Shown here: positions 47,893-58,370 of the stretch, in pieces | How positions within the stretch are numbered: the stretch's first letter is position 1 | How the letters are laid out: every line of letters starts with the position of its first letter | Origin: Cloeon dipterum | Taxonomy: Eukaryota > Arthropoda > Insecta > Ephemeroptera > Baetidae | NCBI RefSeq assembly: GCF_949628265.1 | Contig: NC_088789.1 | Coordinates: 27,583,883-27,647,882 of the forward strand | Direction of reading: 5' to 3' | Length of the DNA stretch: 64,000 bases | Notes under the pieces: generated by a model | Database searches by the model: none | What the model saw: only the letters and a program-made list of their open reading frames with translations | What the model was told of the DNA's origin: nothing | Program-made: the position numbers and the translations under genes

Positions 47893-49530
47893 CGTCCTGC
47901 GGGACGGGTGGGGCGTCCCGCAGTCACGCGGGACGGGAAGAGCGTCCCGCAGGACGGCAAGGGCGTCCCGCAGGCACGCGGGACGGGTAGGGCGTCCTGC
48001 GGGACGGGTGGGGCGTACTGCAGTCACGCGGGACGGGTAGGGCGTCCTGCGGGATGGGAATGGCGTCCCGCAGTCACGCGGGACGGGAAGAGCGTCCCGC
48101 AGGACGGCAAGGGCGTCCCGCAGGCACGCGGGACGGGTAGGGCGTCCCGCAGTCACGCGCGACGGGTAGGGCGTCACGCGGGACGGGTATGGCGTCCCGC
48201 AGTCACGCGGGACGGGTAGGGCGTCCCGCAGGACGGGTATGGCGTCCCGCAGTCACGCGGGACGGGTAGGGCGTCCCGCAGGACGGCAAGGGCGTCCCGC
48301 AGGCACGCGGGACGGGTAGGGCGTCCTGCGGGACGGGTGGGGCGTCCCGCAGTCACGCGGGACGGGTAGGGCGTCCCGCAGTCACGCGGGACGGGTAGGG
48401 CGTCCCGCAGGACGGGTGGGGCGTCCCGCAGGCACGCGGGACGGGTAGGGCGTCCTGCGGGACGGGTGGGGCGTCCCGCAGTCACGCGGGACGGGTAGGG
48501 CGTCCTGCGGGATGGGAATGGCGTCCCGCAGTCACGCGGGACGGGTAGGGCGTCCCGAAGGACGGCAAGGGCGTCCCGCAGGCACGCGGGACGGGTAGGG
48601 CGTCCTGCGGGATGGGAATGGCGTCCCGCAGTCACGCGGGACGGGAAGAGCGTCCCGCAGGACGGCAAGGGCGTCCCGCAGGCACGCGGGACGGGTAGGG
48701 CGTCCTGCGGGACGGGTGGGGTGTCCCGCAGTCACGCGGGACGGGTGGGGCGTCCTGCGGGACGGGTGGGGCGTCCCGCAGTCACGCGCGACGGGTATGG
48801 CGTCACGCGGGACGGGTATGGCGTCCCGCAGTCACGCGGGACGGGTAGGGCGTCCTGCGGGACGGGTGGGGCGTCTCGCAGTCACGCGCGACGGGTATGG
48901 CGTCACGCGGGACGGGTATGGCATCCCGCAGTCACGCGGGACGGGTAGGGCGTCCCGCAGGATGGCAAGGGCGTCCCGCAGGCACGCGGGACGGGTAGGG
49001 CGTCCTGCGGGACGGGTGGGGCGTCCCGCAGTCACGCGGGACGGGTAGGGTTTCCCGCAGTCACGCGGGACGGGTAGGGCGTCCCGCAGGACGGCAAAGG
49101 CGTCCCGCAGGCACGCGGGACGGGTAGGTCGTCCTGCGGGACGGGTGGGGCGTCCCGCAGTCACGCGGGACGGGTAGGGCGTCCTGCGGGATGGGAATGG
49201 CGTCCCGCAGTCACGCGGGACGGGTAGGGCGTCCCGCAGGACGGCAAGGGCGTCCCGCAGGCACGCGGGACGGGTAGGGCGTCCTGCAGGACGGCAAGGG
49301 CGTCCCGCAGTCACGCGGGACAAGTAGGGCGTCACGCGGGACGGGTGGGCCGTCCCGCAGTCACGCGGGACGGGTAGGGCGTCCTGCGGGATGGGAATGG
49401 CGTCCCGCAGTCACGCGGGATGGGTAGGGCGTCCCGCGGGATGGGAATGGCGTCCCGCAGTCACACGGGACGGGTAGGGCGTCCCGCAGGACGGCAAGGG
49501 CGTCCCGCAGGCACGCGGGATGGGTAAGGC
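47893..49530. repeat. Minisatellite subfamily 2 (21/29 bp units)
   Basis: Begins abruptly at about 47893. Units: 21 bp AGGGCGTCCTGCGGGACGGG(T) or AGGGCGTCCCGCAGGACGGC(A), and 29 bp with core CGTCCCGCAGTCACGCGGGA(CG). Same frame, spacing and palindromic design as subfamily 1 but TTA/TAA in the arms is replaced by CCC/GGG. Long open frames here only reflect the repeat. Confidence 0.97.
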
Positions 49531-50022
49531 GTCCTGTTGGACGGGTAGGGCGTCCTGCGGGACGGGTAGGGTGTCGCGCAGGACGGGTTAGGCGTCTGCG
49601 GGACGGGTAAGGTTTCCCGTGGGACGGGTTTGGCGTCCTGTGGGACGGGTATGGTTTCCTGCGGGACGGGTAGGGCGTCGCGCAGGACGGGTAAGGCGTC
49701 GCGCGAACGGGTAAGGCGTCTGCGGGACGGGTAAGGCGTCCCGTGGGACGGGTTTGGCGTCCTGCGGGACGGGTAAGGCGTCCTGTGGGACGGGTATGGT
49801 TTCCTGCGGGACGGGTAGGGCGTCGCGCAGGACGGGTAAGGCGTCGCGCGGGACGGGTAGGGCGTCCCGTGGGATGGCTAGGGCGCCCCGCGTGATGCTT
49901 AGGGCGTCCCGCGGGACGGCTAGGGCGTTGTGCAGGACGGGTAGGGTTTCCCGCAGGACGGGTTGGGCGTCCCGCGGGACGGGTAGGGCGTAGCGCAGGA
50001 CGGCTAGGGCGTCCCGCGTGAG
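49531..50022. repeat. Degenerate edge of the minisatellite
   Basis: Mostly ~21 bp units such as AGGGCGTCGCGCAGGACGGG with more mismatches and without the regular 29 bp partners, as expected at the old edge of an array. Confidence 0.9.
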
Positions 50023-50665
50023 TAGAAATAATTAAATTTAAGCCTTGCCAAAAGAAAACTATTTTGTTCTAATACATTAAAAATAAATTGCGGTTTTGCG
50101 TTAATTGTGCATTGTGCGGTTACCGCAACTGCGGTTTTGGTCAAGACCGATGCGGTTGTGGTGCGGTTGTGGTTTTTAATTTAAAAAAATGCGGTTACCA
50201 TGGTAATGAAAATTGACACCGCACAGTGCTCTACCAGGAAACCTCCCAGTCGAATTCGAAGAGCGGATACTGCAGTCGAGTTGCACGCGTTCCCCAGAGT
50301 TTATATATATATAATATGAAGCGTGCTCCATTTGGTAATCAGAGATAATTTTATTTTTCAACAAAAAGGTCATAGTGTCCGAGATGTGCTTTGGTTCAAG
50401 TGAGAGCTGCTGTCCAGGTGTTCTCTGGGTCCACATCTCAGCATAGTTATAATAAGATAACATATAAAATTACACTGTTTTGCTTTGTCAGAACTTTTTA
50501 TCAGATGAATTTCCCTGTCAACTTTAGTGGAAAACATAGATTTGCCCGTATTATGGTGTGGCCTTCTGAACCTATCTCGAGATAAGAACAAAATGCATTT
50601 GGTTCGTAATCAAACGAGCCCTCTCCCCATTTTAAGCGAGTTAGGCAGTCAGGACAGCCGCAAAG
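50023..50665. other. Spacer and probable promoter of esterase 2
   Basis: About 50090-50205 holds repeated TGCGGTT words (including TGCGGTTACCGCAACTGCGG). TATATATATAAT near 50302 is AT-rich but about 360 bp from the ATG. No gene seen. Confidence 0.45.
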
Positions 50666-53600
50666 ATGAAAAACCTCGGTGAGTATCATATATAATATTG
50701 TGTTATTTTACTCTGAAAGACTTTGTAAGGAAAAATAAATAAACATAAAAACGACAAAAATGTATAATAGTAGATTTTGCTTAAAAATGCAGGTTAATTT
50801 TGTTCCCTTTTAGCGTGGCTTTCGTTTATCCTGGTATTGGCTCATGGGACTCATGGCCAGGGACCCCAGGTCACCTTGCCCGGCCTGGGCACCATGGAGG
50901 GCTTCATTGGCAACTCTTTCATTAGCGATAGGCCCTTCAACCACTTCAGGGGAGTGCCTTTCGCACAGCCGCCCATTGAGAGTCTGAGATTCCAGGTCAA
51001 TTTTCAATAACTATAAGCCAGTCCTTGAATCCCTGACAATTTAATTCTAAATAGGCCCCCCAACCGGTTCAACCTTGGTCTGGTGTTTTGGATACCCACA
51101 CCAGTTTTGGACACAGGTGCCCTCAGGTTGGAATTGCCGGGTTTGACTCTTGGCACACCGAGGTTGAAAACTTGGTGTATGGTACCAGGGCGGAAAATGA
51201 GACCGGAGAGGATTGTCTATATCTTCAAGTTTACTCGCCAAATGTAATTATTATTAAATATTCCATTTATTATATCGTGCCTGTGCTAATTTTAAATTCC
51301 CAGTTGGACCCTGCAGCCAATTTGCCTGTGATTGTTTTCTTCCACGGAGGAGCATTCGCCACAGGCTCATCTAGACTTTACGGAGGAAGTAAATTCATGG
51401 ACCACGACGTCGTGCTCGTCGTGCCTCACTACAGACTCGGACCTCTTGGTAAAAAATTGAAAGCATGATTTTGTAAGAGTGCTTGATGATGAATTCTCTT
51501 TTTCTTAATTCAAGGTTTCTTTTCTCTGCACACGGATGAAATTCCCGGCAACGCTGGCATGCTTGACCAAGTGGAAGCACTCAGGTGGGTGCAGAGCTAC
51601 ATCTCGTTCTTTGGAGGAGACCCGAACAAAGTGACCATCATGGGCGAGAGCGCCGGCGGAGCCAGTACCTCTCTGCTCAACCTCAGTCCCCTCTCTTCCA
51701 GTAATTTTCATTTATTTCCCATTCAACTAGAAATACTAATAAATAATTCGCGTGCAGATTTGTTCCAACAGTACATTTCGCAGAGTGGCACGGCACAAGC
51801 CAGCTGGGTAATCGACACGGAACCCATCCGCGCCGTGCAGGAAATCGCTACCATCGCCGGCTGCCCCAGCACCGAGACCACTGCCCTCACTGAATGCCTC
51901 AAAACCATCGACTTCCAGGTCTTAAACGATGCCCAAATGGTATTCGTGGTACGTATATATATGACAAGCTTGTCTGACTACAAACGAGTTTAAATTTTAC
52001 AAAAATTAAAAATCAGGCTGCAGAGCAAAAGGCAGGCCGAACCGGATTTGCGGGTAGCTCTCCCGTCGTGCAAACTGCTGGAGCTGTCCGATTTTTGGAA
52101 CAATTGCCAATTGACATCTACGAGTCTGGCAACTACATTGGAAAGCCTGCTATTTTTGGCGCTAACAAACACGAGGGAACGCTTGTGTATCATTGTAAGT
52201 CAAATAAAATATTAGAGCGAAATAAGTCACGGGTCGCAGCACGGGTTGGAGGCGTCAAAATCATTTTCGCGGGTTTTAGGGGATGTTTTTCGGCCAATTT
52301 TGGGAATTAAAAACGTTGAAGTGTGTATTGAACTCCTCTCGTCAAGCCCGATCGAATACACGCCTAATTTGAGGTCATCGATGAAGGCCAAAGGTCACCA
52401 AGGGTCATTTAAGAAAATTTCAGGGTGTTTTTTGGGATTTTTAAAAACCGGAGAAATCTGGAACGCCCCACAAATTTAGTATCAGGGTCCGCGTGTGAGC
52501 GTGTGTGAAAATTTCAAGGTGGTGTTTGGCTTCCTTTTCAAATTCTGGATTTTTTTTATAATTTTTGCAAATGTTGTAAGCGCCAAATCTCTGGTTCTAA
52601 GAGTGAGAAATGCAAAAACTGCACACCTTTTGACTTGGCTTGACTTCCCCTAGTGAGTAGAATGGTTTTTAAAGTGCCGTAATTTCATCCCTCAAGAAAT
52701 TTGAATATTTGACACCGGTGTTTTAAGCTCAGGACGATTTAAAACATATTTGAATGGGTGAGACGCATTGGACGTTTTAAAAAACTATCTTGAAACCACC
52801 GAAACAGTCCTGCAACCCGTGATTTTCACTTTTTAATTTAAAAATCGCGTTTTTCAGACTTGTACAGAGGATTCCTCGAGGCAAACGGCTTGCTGGAAGA
52901 CACGCAATACATGAAGAGAGGCATTACCAGACTTTTCATGAGCTACTTTGGTATGAAAGACTGTAATACTCGTGTATTTCTTTTCTTATTTTATTTTTAA
53001 ATAGACATCAAAGATCAAGGAGACACCTTAGCTATTGCTATCGAGGACACATACTTTGGCAGGCAAAATATGGGAGACTTTGCCGCGATGACACCCGGCG
53101 TGATCGATGTAATTATAAATTTAATTCGAAAAAACCCGTATTTTTGCTAATGGAAATATTTAGTTCACCGCGAACATGTTCATCAAAGGAGCCGTCTACG
53201 GACTGGCCGAGTTCAACGCAGCCAAGGGCTCACCAACCTATCTGTACTCTTTCCACTATGACGGAAGCCGCTCTTTGTTCCCATTCTACGCACAAAACTC
53301 TCCAATTCCAGGAGGTCAGGATTGAATAAATTAATAACGTCCATTTTCCATGAAATTAAGATTGTTTTTAGGAGTTTGCCACGCAAATGAGCTTATTCTG
53401 CAATTCACGATGCCGTCCTTCACCACAAACGATCAAGATAAAGTGATTTCAAACCAGATTGTGAGCTTGTGGGCAAACTTTGCTACCTACGGGTAAGTCA
53501 ACAAGTGTTTGTTAACGTTGTTAAGGGTTGAGTTATCTCACAAATGCTGTTTCCAATGACTTTGAAGTTGAGATTAGCGAGTCAAGCCTCCAGTAAGCGT

Positions 53601-53792
53601 TATCTATTATCTGTTGTCAGAAACCCTACACCCGAGTCCAGCCCAGTTGAGGGAATCCCCACGTGGCCATCGTGGACGGCCGATGACGGCTCTTACTTGG
53701 TTATCAACATTACCTCCTCGATCCTTCAAGATTACACAAGAAACGACTATTTCGTCTCCATCAACGAAAACTTCCCCTACTCTTGGCCTTAG
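50666..53792 (+). CDS. Secreted carboxylesterase 2 (COesterase family)
   Basis: Twelve exons matching esterase 1 one for one: 50666-50678, 50814-50995, 51055-51243, 51304-51448, 51515-51700, 51758-51948, 52017-52194, 52858-52950, 53005-53108, 53164-53314, 53372-53492, 53621-53792. Signal peptide MKNLAWLSFILVLAHGTHG. Catalytic Ser (GESAGG), Glu (NKHEG) and His (GVCHANEL) are all present, with FFHGGAF and EDCLYL. Ends NENFPYSWP. Intron 7 is 663 bp against 59 bp in the paralogue because of an inserted element. AATAAA at 53811. It converges on YEATS4, with only about 73 bp between the two stop codons, so the 3' UTRs probably overlap. Confidence 0.94.
52228..52821. mobile_element. Nonautonomous DNA element in esterase 2 intron 7
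   Basis: Left end CACGGGTCGCAGCAC and the reverse complement of the right end CACGGGTTGCAGGAC match at 13 of 15 bases. The same intron in the tandem paralogue (43869-43927) is only 59 bp, so the ~590 bp is extra sequence. I could not identify a clear target duplication, and there is no coding potential. Confidence 0.65.
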
Positions 53793-53865
53793 GCTGTTTT
53801 TTTTACATAAAATAAACATTTAGAATATAAAGCCTATTTTTAATTCGTTCACTCAAATTACACAC

Positions 53866-54779
53866 TCACACTGCAGTCAACGTCGAAGAAGAAGGAGACT
53901 GCTGCAAACTTGCAATATCCGCTTTGATTTTGATGACCGCATCTTTGTAGAGTGTCACTTTCTCCTTCACATTGTTGATTTCCCTCTTGACCTCTTCTTT
54001 GGCATACAGAATTCTCTGCAAACCCTTTTCTTTCCTCTCTTCAAAGTCTGTGTCGTGTTTCCAAGTGCCCATGGTCAACTGGTGCGGCGTGGTCAGCAGA
54101 GTGTGCATCAGGGCCGTGGGATCCTACCCAACAAATAATTAAATTTTGACAATTAAATCAATCCTAGGCAAACTTTCTGTTTGCTTCTGCGATTAGGATT
54201 TAAATTTAAAAAAAACTGTTTAGAATTCAATTTTAGAACTGTGCCCTAAAGTATTAAACAAAATTTATAAAAACTGTCTATTTTACAGGGGCTTTTTGAA
54301 AAGGGTTAATTTTTTTTCAGCTGGGATTGGAATATTATTATTACCTGGAAAACAATCTCTTCGTAATACTCAGAAACGACGGATTTCTTGGCTAGCATCA
54401 CCTCAGGTCCAGTTTGGAACAGTTTGAGGATGTGGTAGAGGGTGACAGGCCTCTCATTCGGATCGTGGAAGTGAATTTTGATCGTGATCTCGAACTCTCC
54501 CCAGCCAGTTTCTGTGATTTCGTAGGGTGGCCGCGTGACAACTCTGCTGGGGTTGGGGTAGCTTTCGTGCAACTTGAAAAGCACCTTCTTGATGTACGTG
54601 GACATGTCTTCATTTGCGTACGGCTTCACGTACACCGTCCACTGGTGCGTGTGGCCATCCTCTTCGCGCTTCTTTCCAAAGTACCGGGCGAAGTTGCCGT
54701 AGACGATAGGCTTCACAATAGTCACACCTTTGTTGCGACCTCCTGAGTCAGGACCGTATTCACTCACAGTTGCAGCCAT
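53866..54779 (-). CDS. YEATS4: YEATS4/GAS41, histone acyl-lysine reader
   Basis: Two coding exons: 54345-54779 (start ATG at 54777-54779, immediately after a possible TTTTGCAG acceptor, so a 5' UTR intron is likely) and 53866-54123. The YEATS domain is nearly identical to human: [69 protein letters not shown]. The second exon starts [16 protein letters not shown] and ends in a coiled coil ([15 protein letters not shown]...), as in GAS41. Family role: shared subunit of the SRCAP/SWR1 and TIP60/NuA4 complexes, binding acetylated H3 tails for H2A.Z deposition. Confidence 0.96.
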
Positions 54780-55727
54780 TCTGCAAAACGAAATTAGGCT
54801 ATGTACAGTTAATCTCTTCAATTTGTAACGATATCAGGACCGAGGAACAGTTGAATTTAAGATTTTTCGCTTGATTTCGATACCTCTAATCGCGATCTAA
54901 CCAATAGTGGGTGTGAAATATAAGGAAAAATTCAATAAATTGATAAATAAATCATGATTTTACAGTAGGGAGACAAGGCTTGATTAGCATGCAAACGTTT
55001 GAGCCGATTTTCTCAAAAATTTAAACGGAAATCTGGGAAATTTTAGTTTTTTCATCCTCATGTATGATTGTATCTGTAACGGTAACCAGGACTTTTTACA
55101 CATTTTGAGAATGTAGAGACAAGAAGACATCATCTAATTTTTTTGAAGCTGATCAGAAAATCCGACCACCCAATATTTGAGGCCAGATATTTTTTTTCTA
55201 AAAATAATTAATTTTACAAGTCAAGTGGGGTCAAGTTCTCATGTAAATTTCTAATTTATGTACCTAAGAAATTCCTAAAATCTACTAAATCCGAGCAGAC
55301 TAGCAGACCTGCAGGGAAGCAGGAAAAGTGGACAAGCCCCTTTCTTGGATTTTGTAAACAAACTTGGAAAGCAATTGTGCCAACCTAAATTTATTAAGTC
55401 CAAATTATTTAAAACAAATTTTTCTAATCTTGAATTTAAAAGTGTAAAATTTTTCATTAGAATTAGACAATTTTAGTGATAATTCATTGAAACTTCCGCA
55501 TACAAAGTTGGTTTAATTTTTTTATAAAGCAGCAAGATAGCTTTAAGTTGCCACGCCTATTAAGTTCCCGCCGATTCCTCAGCCTGCCGCCGTGCTGCCT
55601 GTGCCTGTGCCTGTCAAAATAGCAAAATTGATAACACAATTAATGTGCTCTCCTGAATTTTGACAGAGAAAAGTCAAAATTCTTGCTCTTACTTTCAAAT
55701 CAACGTGTTTGATTGAAGTCTCCGAGG
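54780..55727. other. Intergenic region between YEATS4 and RPA2
   Basis: Divergent genes about 950 bp apart. Contains a repeat fragment (about 54829-55030) also present near 291-430 and 5846-5960 (shared words GAACAGTTrAATTT and CGCTTGATTTCGATA). No gene seen. Confidence 0.5.
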
Positions 55728-57162
55728 ATGGCCTTCAACAAAGGAATGCATGGTAAATGTCAAATGTCTTATGTAAATCATTGATGTGGCGATGTGCTGA
55801 TAGTCGGCGAATGGGGAATTCTTCACTAAAATTTTGCTTGTGTAAAATCGGAAAAAAAATAATGCCAAATTATTGTAATGGGCCAAAGGTCTATTGCTTT
55901 GCCAAGAAGAATCGCAGACAGCATTGGTGTAGGCTTCTAGCAAAGCTGTCCCCGATACGACCATGACGTCCGCTGCGAATTTGTGTGTAAAAATAATCTC
56001 ACTAAAAAACCCTCATTAGCAAGGCAAAAAAACTATCACCAAGTACATTATTATGCAGTAGTTGTCCCCCTACATGAATTAAACTAAATGTCAATTTAAT
56101 TAAAAGAACAGTAATATTAATTTATCATTTTAACCAGACAGCCAAACAGCGGCGGGATTCTTCGATGAATCGATGACCTCGCCAACCGTAGATAAAAAGA
56201 GAGATGTAAGTTGATTAACTCGATTAATTTATGTGCTAACCTAATTTAAAATCTGCTCAGGGTCCTAAACGAGATCAGTCTATTGGCAACGTCACAATCC
56301 AGCAAATCTTGGCTTGCGATGGAGATAGTTTTACAATTGGAAGTATGGAAATTACTTTGGTGAGGTCTGAATGATTTAAAACCGTGTTGGATAACTAACT
56401 GGACAGTTTACAGGTCAAAGTTTTGGCTCGAGTGAAACAAATCACCGTGTCTGCTGTCAAGACTGAATATTTGCTTGAAGACGAAACGGGTTCCATGGTC
56501 GGTGTTCAATGGAGAGACGGAGTACGTCCAAAGGTTCAAGAAAAAAGAACAAAAATAAAACATTTTAATCTCAGGACAGCGGAAATGATGAAGAAGTCAC
56601 TTCCCCCGTGGTCGAGAACTCGCTGTGCATGGTGGTAGGGTCGATCCGCGAGGTCGAAAGCAAGAAGAACCTTCTTGTGCTCAACATCTGCGCCGTGGAC
56701 AACCCCAGCTTGGTCACGCAGCATTTGCTCTCCATCATACACACGAAACTGAGCGCAGCGGTCATGGAAGGGAACGCCGTGGCGCCCATGGATGTAGCAG
56801 CTGCTCCTGTGAACGGCCACGCCAACGGCATGCCGGCCCCAACCACTAAGAACGAGATCATTGCCCAATTCATCAAAGTAAGAGTATTTGATAGAACGTT
56901 AATTTCTGATGACCAATTTGATGCGTGTGCAGAGAGCTGGAGCCGGCATCGAAGTTGGTGTCGACAGAAAACAAATCGTGCAGGAATACTCAAAACAATA
57001 CACCGTTAAAGAAATAGAGTAAGCATATTCTGAAAGCGCGTAACTTGATATATATTATGCTCATGTCCATTTTGTTTCAGTGAGGCTCTAGCATACCTCT
57101 GCGATGAAGGCCAGCTCTACACTACAAGTGATGATTCCCACTACAAATCTGCAGATGATTAA
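55728..57162 (+). CDS. RPA2: Replication protein A 32 kDa subunit
   Basis: Exons 55728-55752, 56138-56205, 56261-56359, 56414-56521, 56575-56877, 56933-57018, 57081-57162, all in phase. A Ser/Thr-containing N-terminal tail (DSQTAAGFFDESMTSPTVDK), the usual phosphorylation region; an OB-fold with TIQQILACDGDSFTIG, ITVSAVKTEYLLEDETG and VQWRDG; a linker; and a C-terminal winged helix with IVQEYSKQYTVKEIEEALAY and CDEGQLYTTSDDSHYKSAD, like human RPA2. Family role: middle subunit of the RPA trimer that coats single-stranded DNA in replication and repair. The glycine-rich tract of the human N-terminus is much reduced. AATAAA at 57236. Confidence 0.96.
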
Positions 57163-58218
57163 TCCATCTTTTCTTCTATTGTCATTCATTATTTAACTTC
57201 CACTGGTACATATTTTCAACAATTTTTGTTTTCACAATAAATAAGATAAATATTCAAAATGAATTTGAGCTGCTTAGATTTATAAATCATTCTGAAATTT
57301 TGAATCCCTTCTTGAATCGCGATGTTTACTAAAAATTCGGTACATAGGTTTCCTGTTGAATGTCAACTCGTTTTTTCGTGTTTAGACACTCAGGGTCACG
57401 TCAGGATCTGACCCTGAAGGTTTGAATTGGCCTTATGTGGTCCCATCTCTGTGAATTGGACACAGAAAGGTGTGTTTTATCAATGAAACTTGGTGAACTT
57501 GTGCTAAATAGAGCGTATCCCAAGACAGAAACAAGAATTCCTAATTTTTAATGGAATTCCAGCAGGTCAAGAAAATATATATTTCAGGAACAGGACAAGA
57601 CAGGAATTGATTACAAAATAGTTAAAATCTTGGCCCAAATTAATCTCATTAATATCAGAAAAACTCATTAGGAGACAGTGTCAAAATTATATTTTAATGC
57701 TTGTACGACATTTACTTTCTTTCATGTGGCTAAATGTTCAGCCTAAAAAGTGTCCACATCCACAATGTTCCTCAAAACTTTTTTTTATATTTATAACCAT
57801 AACCGTAGGAAGAACTGACAATTTTGTTAGATGGATTTATTTAAAAAAAATAAATAAATTAGGAAAAACAGGAATATGCGAATGGAACTGCAGAATCGAC
57901 ATCTTGACCCTGAATCTACTAAAGAAAAATCAAATTTTCCGGAAAAGGTCATGGACAGGACTTTTTTGTAAATTTTAAAATTGTTCCGGATCAAAAATAA
58001 GGTAGATTGGCGAAAATTTCAAGCTCACCCGAATCAAAAGCATATTTTTAAGACAAATTTATTTTTATTAACAAGTTATAATTTACTTTTGGGTTCAACA
58101 AAAATCTCCTTAACTGAAATTACAAATCGGAATGCAGACGAAAGTTGTGTATGGAAAGAATGCATCAAACACTGAGTAAGGGAAGCTCTGATTTTTTGTT
58201 TGTAGGGATTGCAAACGT
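57163..58218. other. Intergenic/3' flank, no gene seen
   Basis: AT-rich DNA between the convergent RPA2 and MCFD2-like genes. No exon, RNA gene or clear repeat found. Confidence 0.5.
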
Positions 58219-58370
58219 TTAGAGGGCACCTCCCAAACTCCTTGTGTACTCGGCGTAAGTCAGAAATCCGTCGTTGTCTTTGTCCGAGGCTTGCAGCATC
58301 ATATCCAGTGCAGCTTGCAAATCATCATCGGTAAAGGTCGACATGGCGTTTAAGTGATCAGAGTGAGCAA
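58219..58370 (-). CDS. Alternative last exon of the MCFD2-like gene
   Basis: The acceptor CACTTCCAG/TTGCTC joins the donor at 58898 to read [20 protein letters not shown], an EF hand ([13 protein letters not shown]) and the tail TRSLGGAL with a stop. Same phase and same EF position as 58586-58785, but very different sequence, so it looks like a mutually exclusive terminal exon rather than a recent duplicate. Confidence 0.7.

Noticed and set aside
47797-49993. Several 70-170 codon open frames on both strands in the GC array
   Set aside because: They are by-products of stop-free tandem units; the peptides repeat the unit and shift frame whenever a 28/29 bp unit occurs.
45187-50022. CRISPR array
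   Set aside because: Regular repeats but no unique spacers; the units are contiguous, and the host is a eukaryote.
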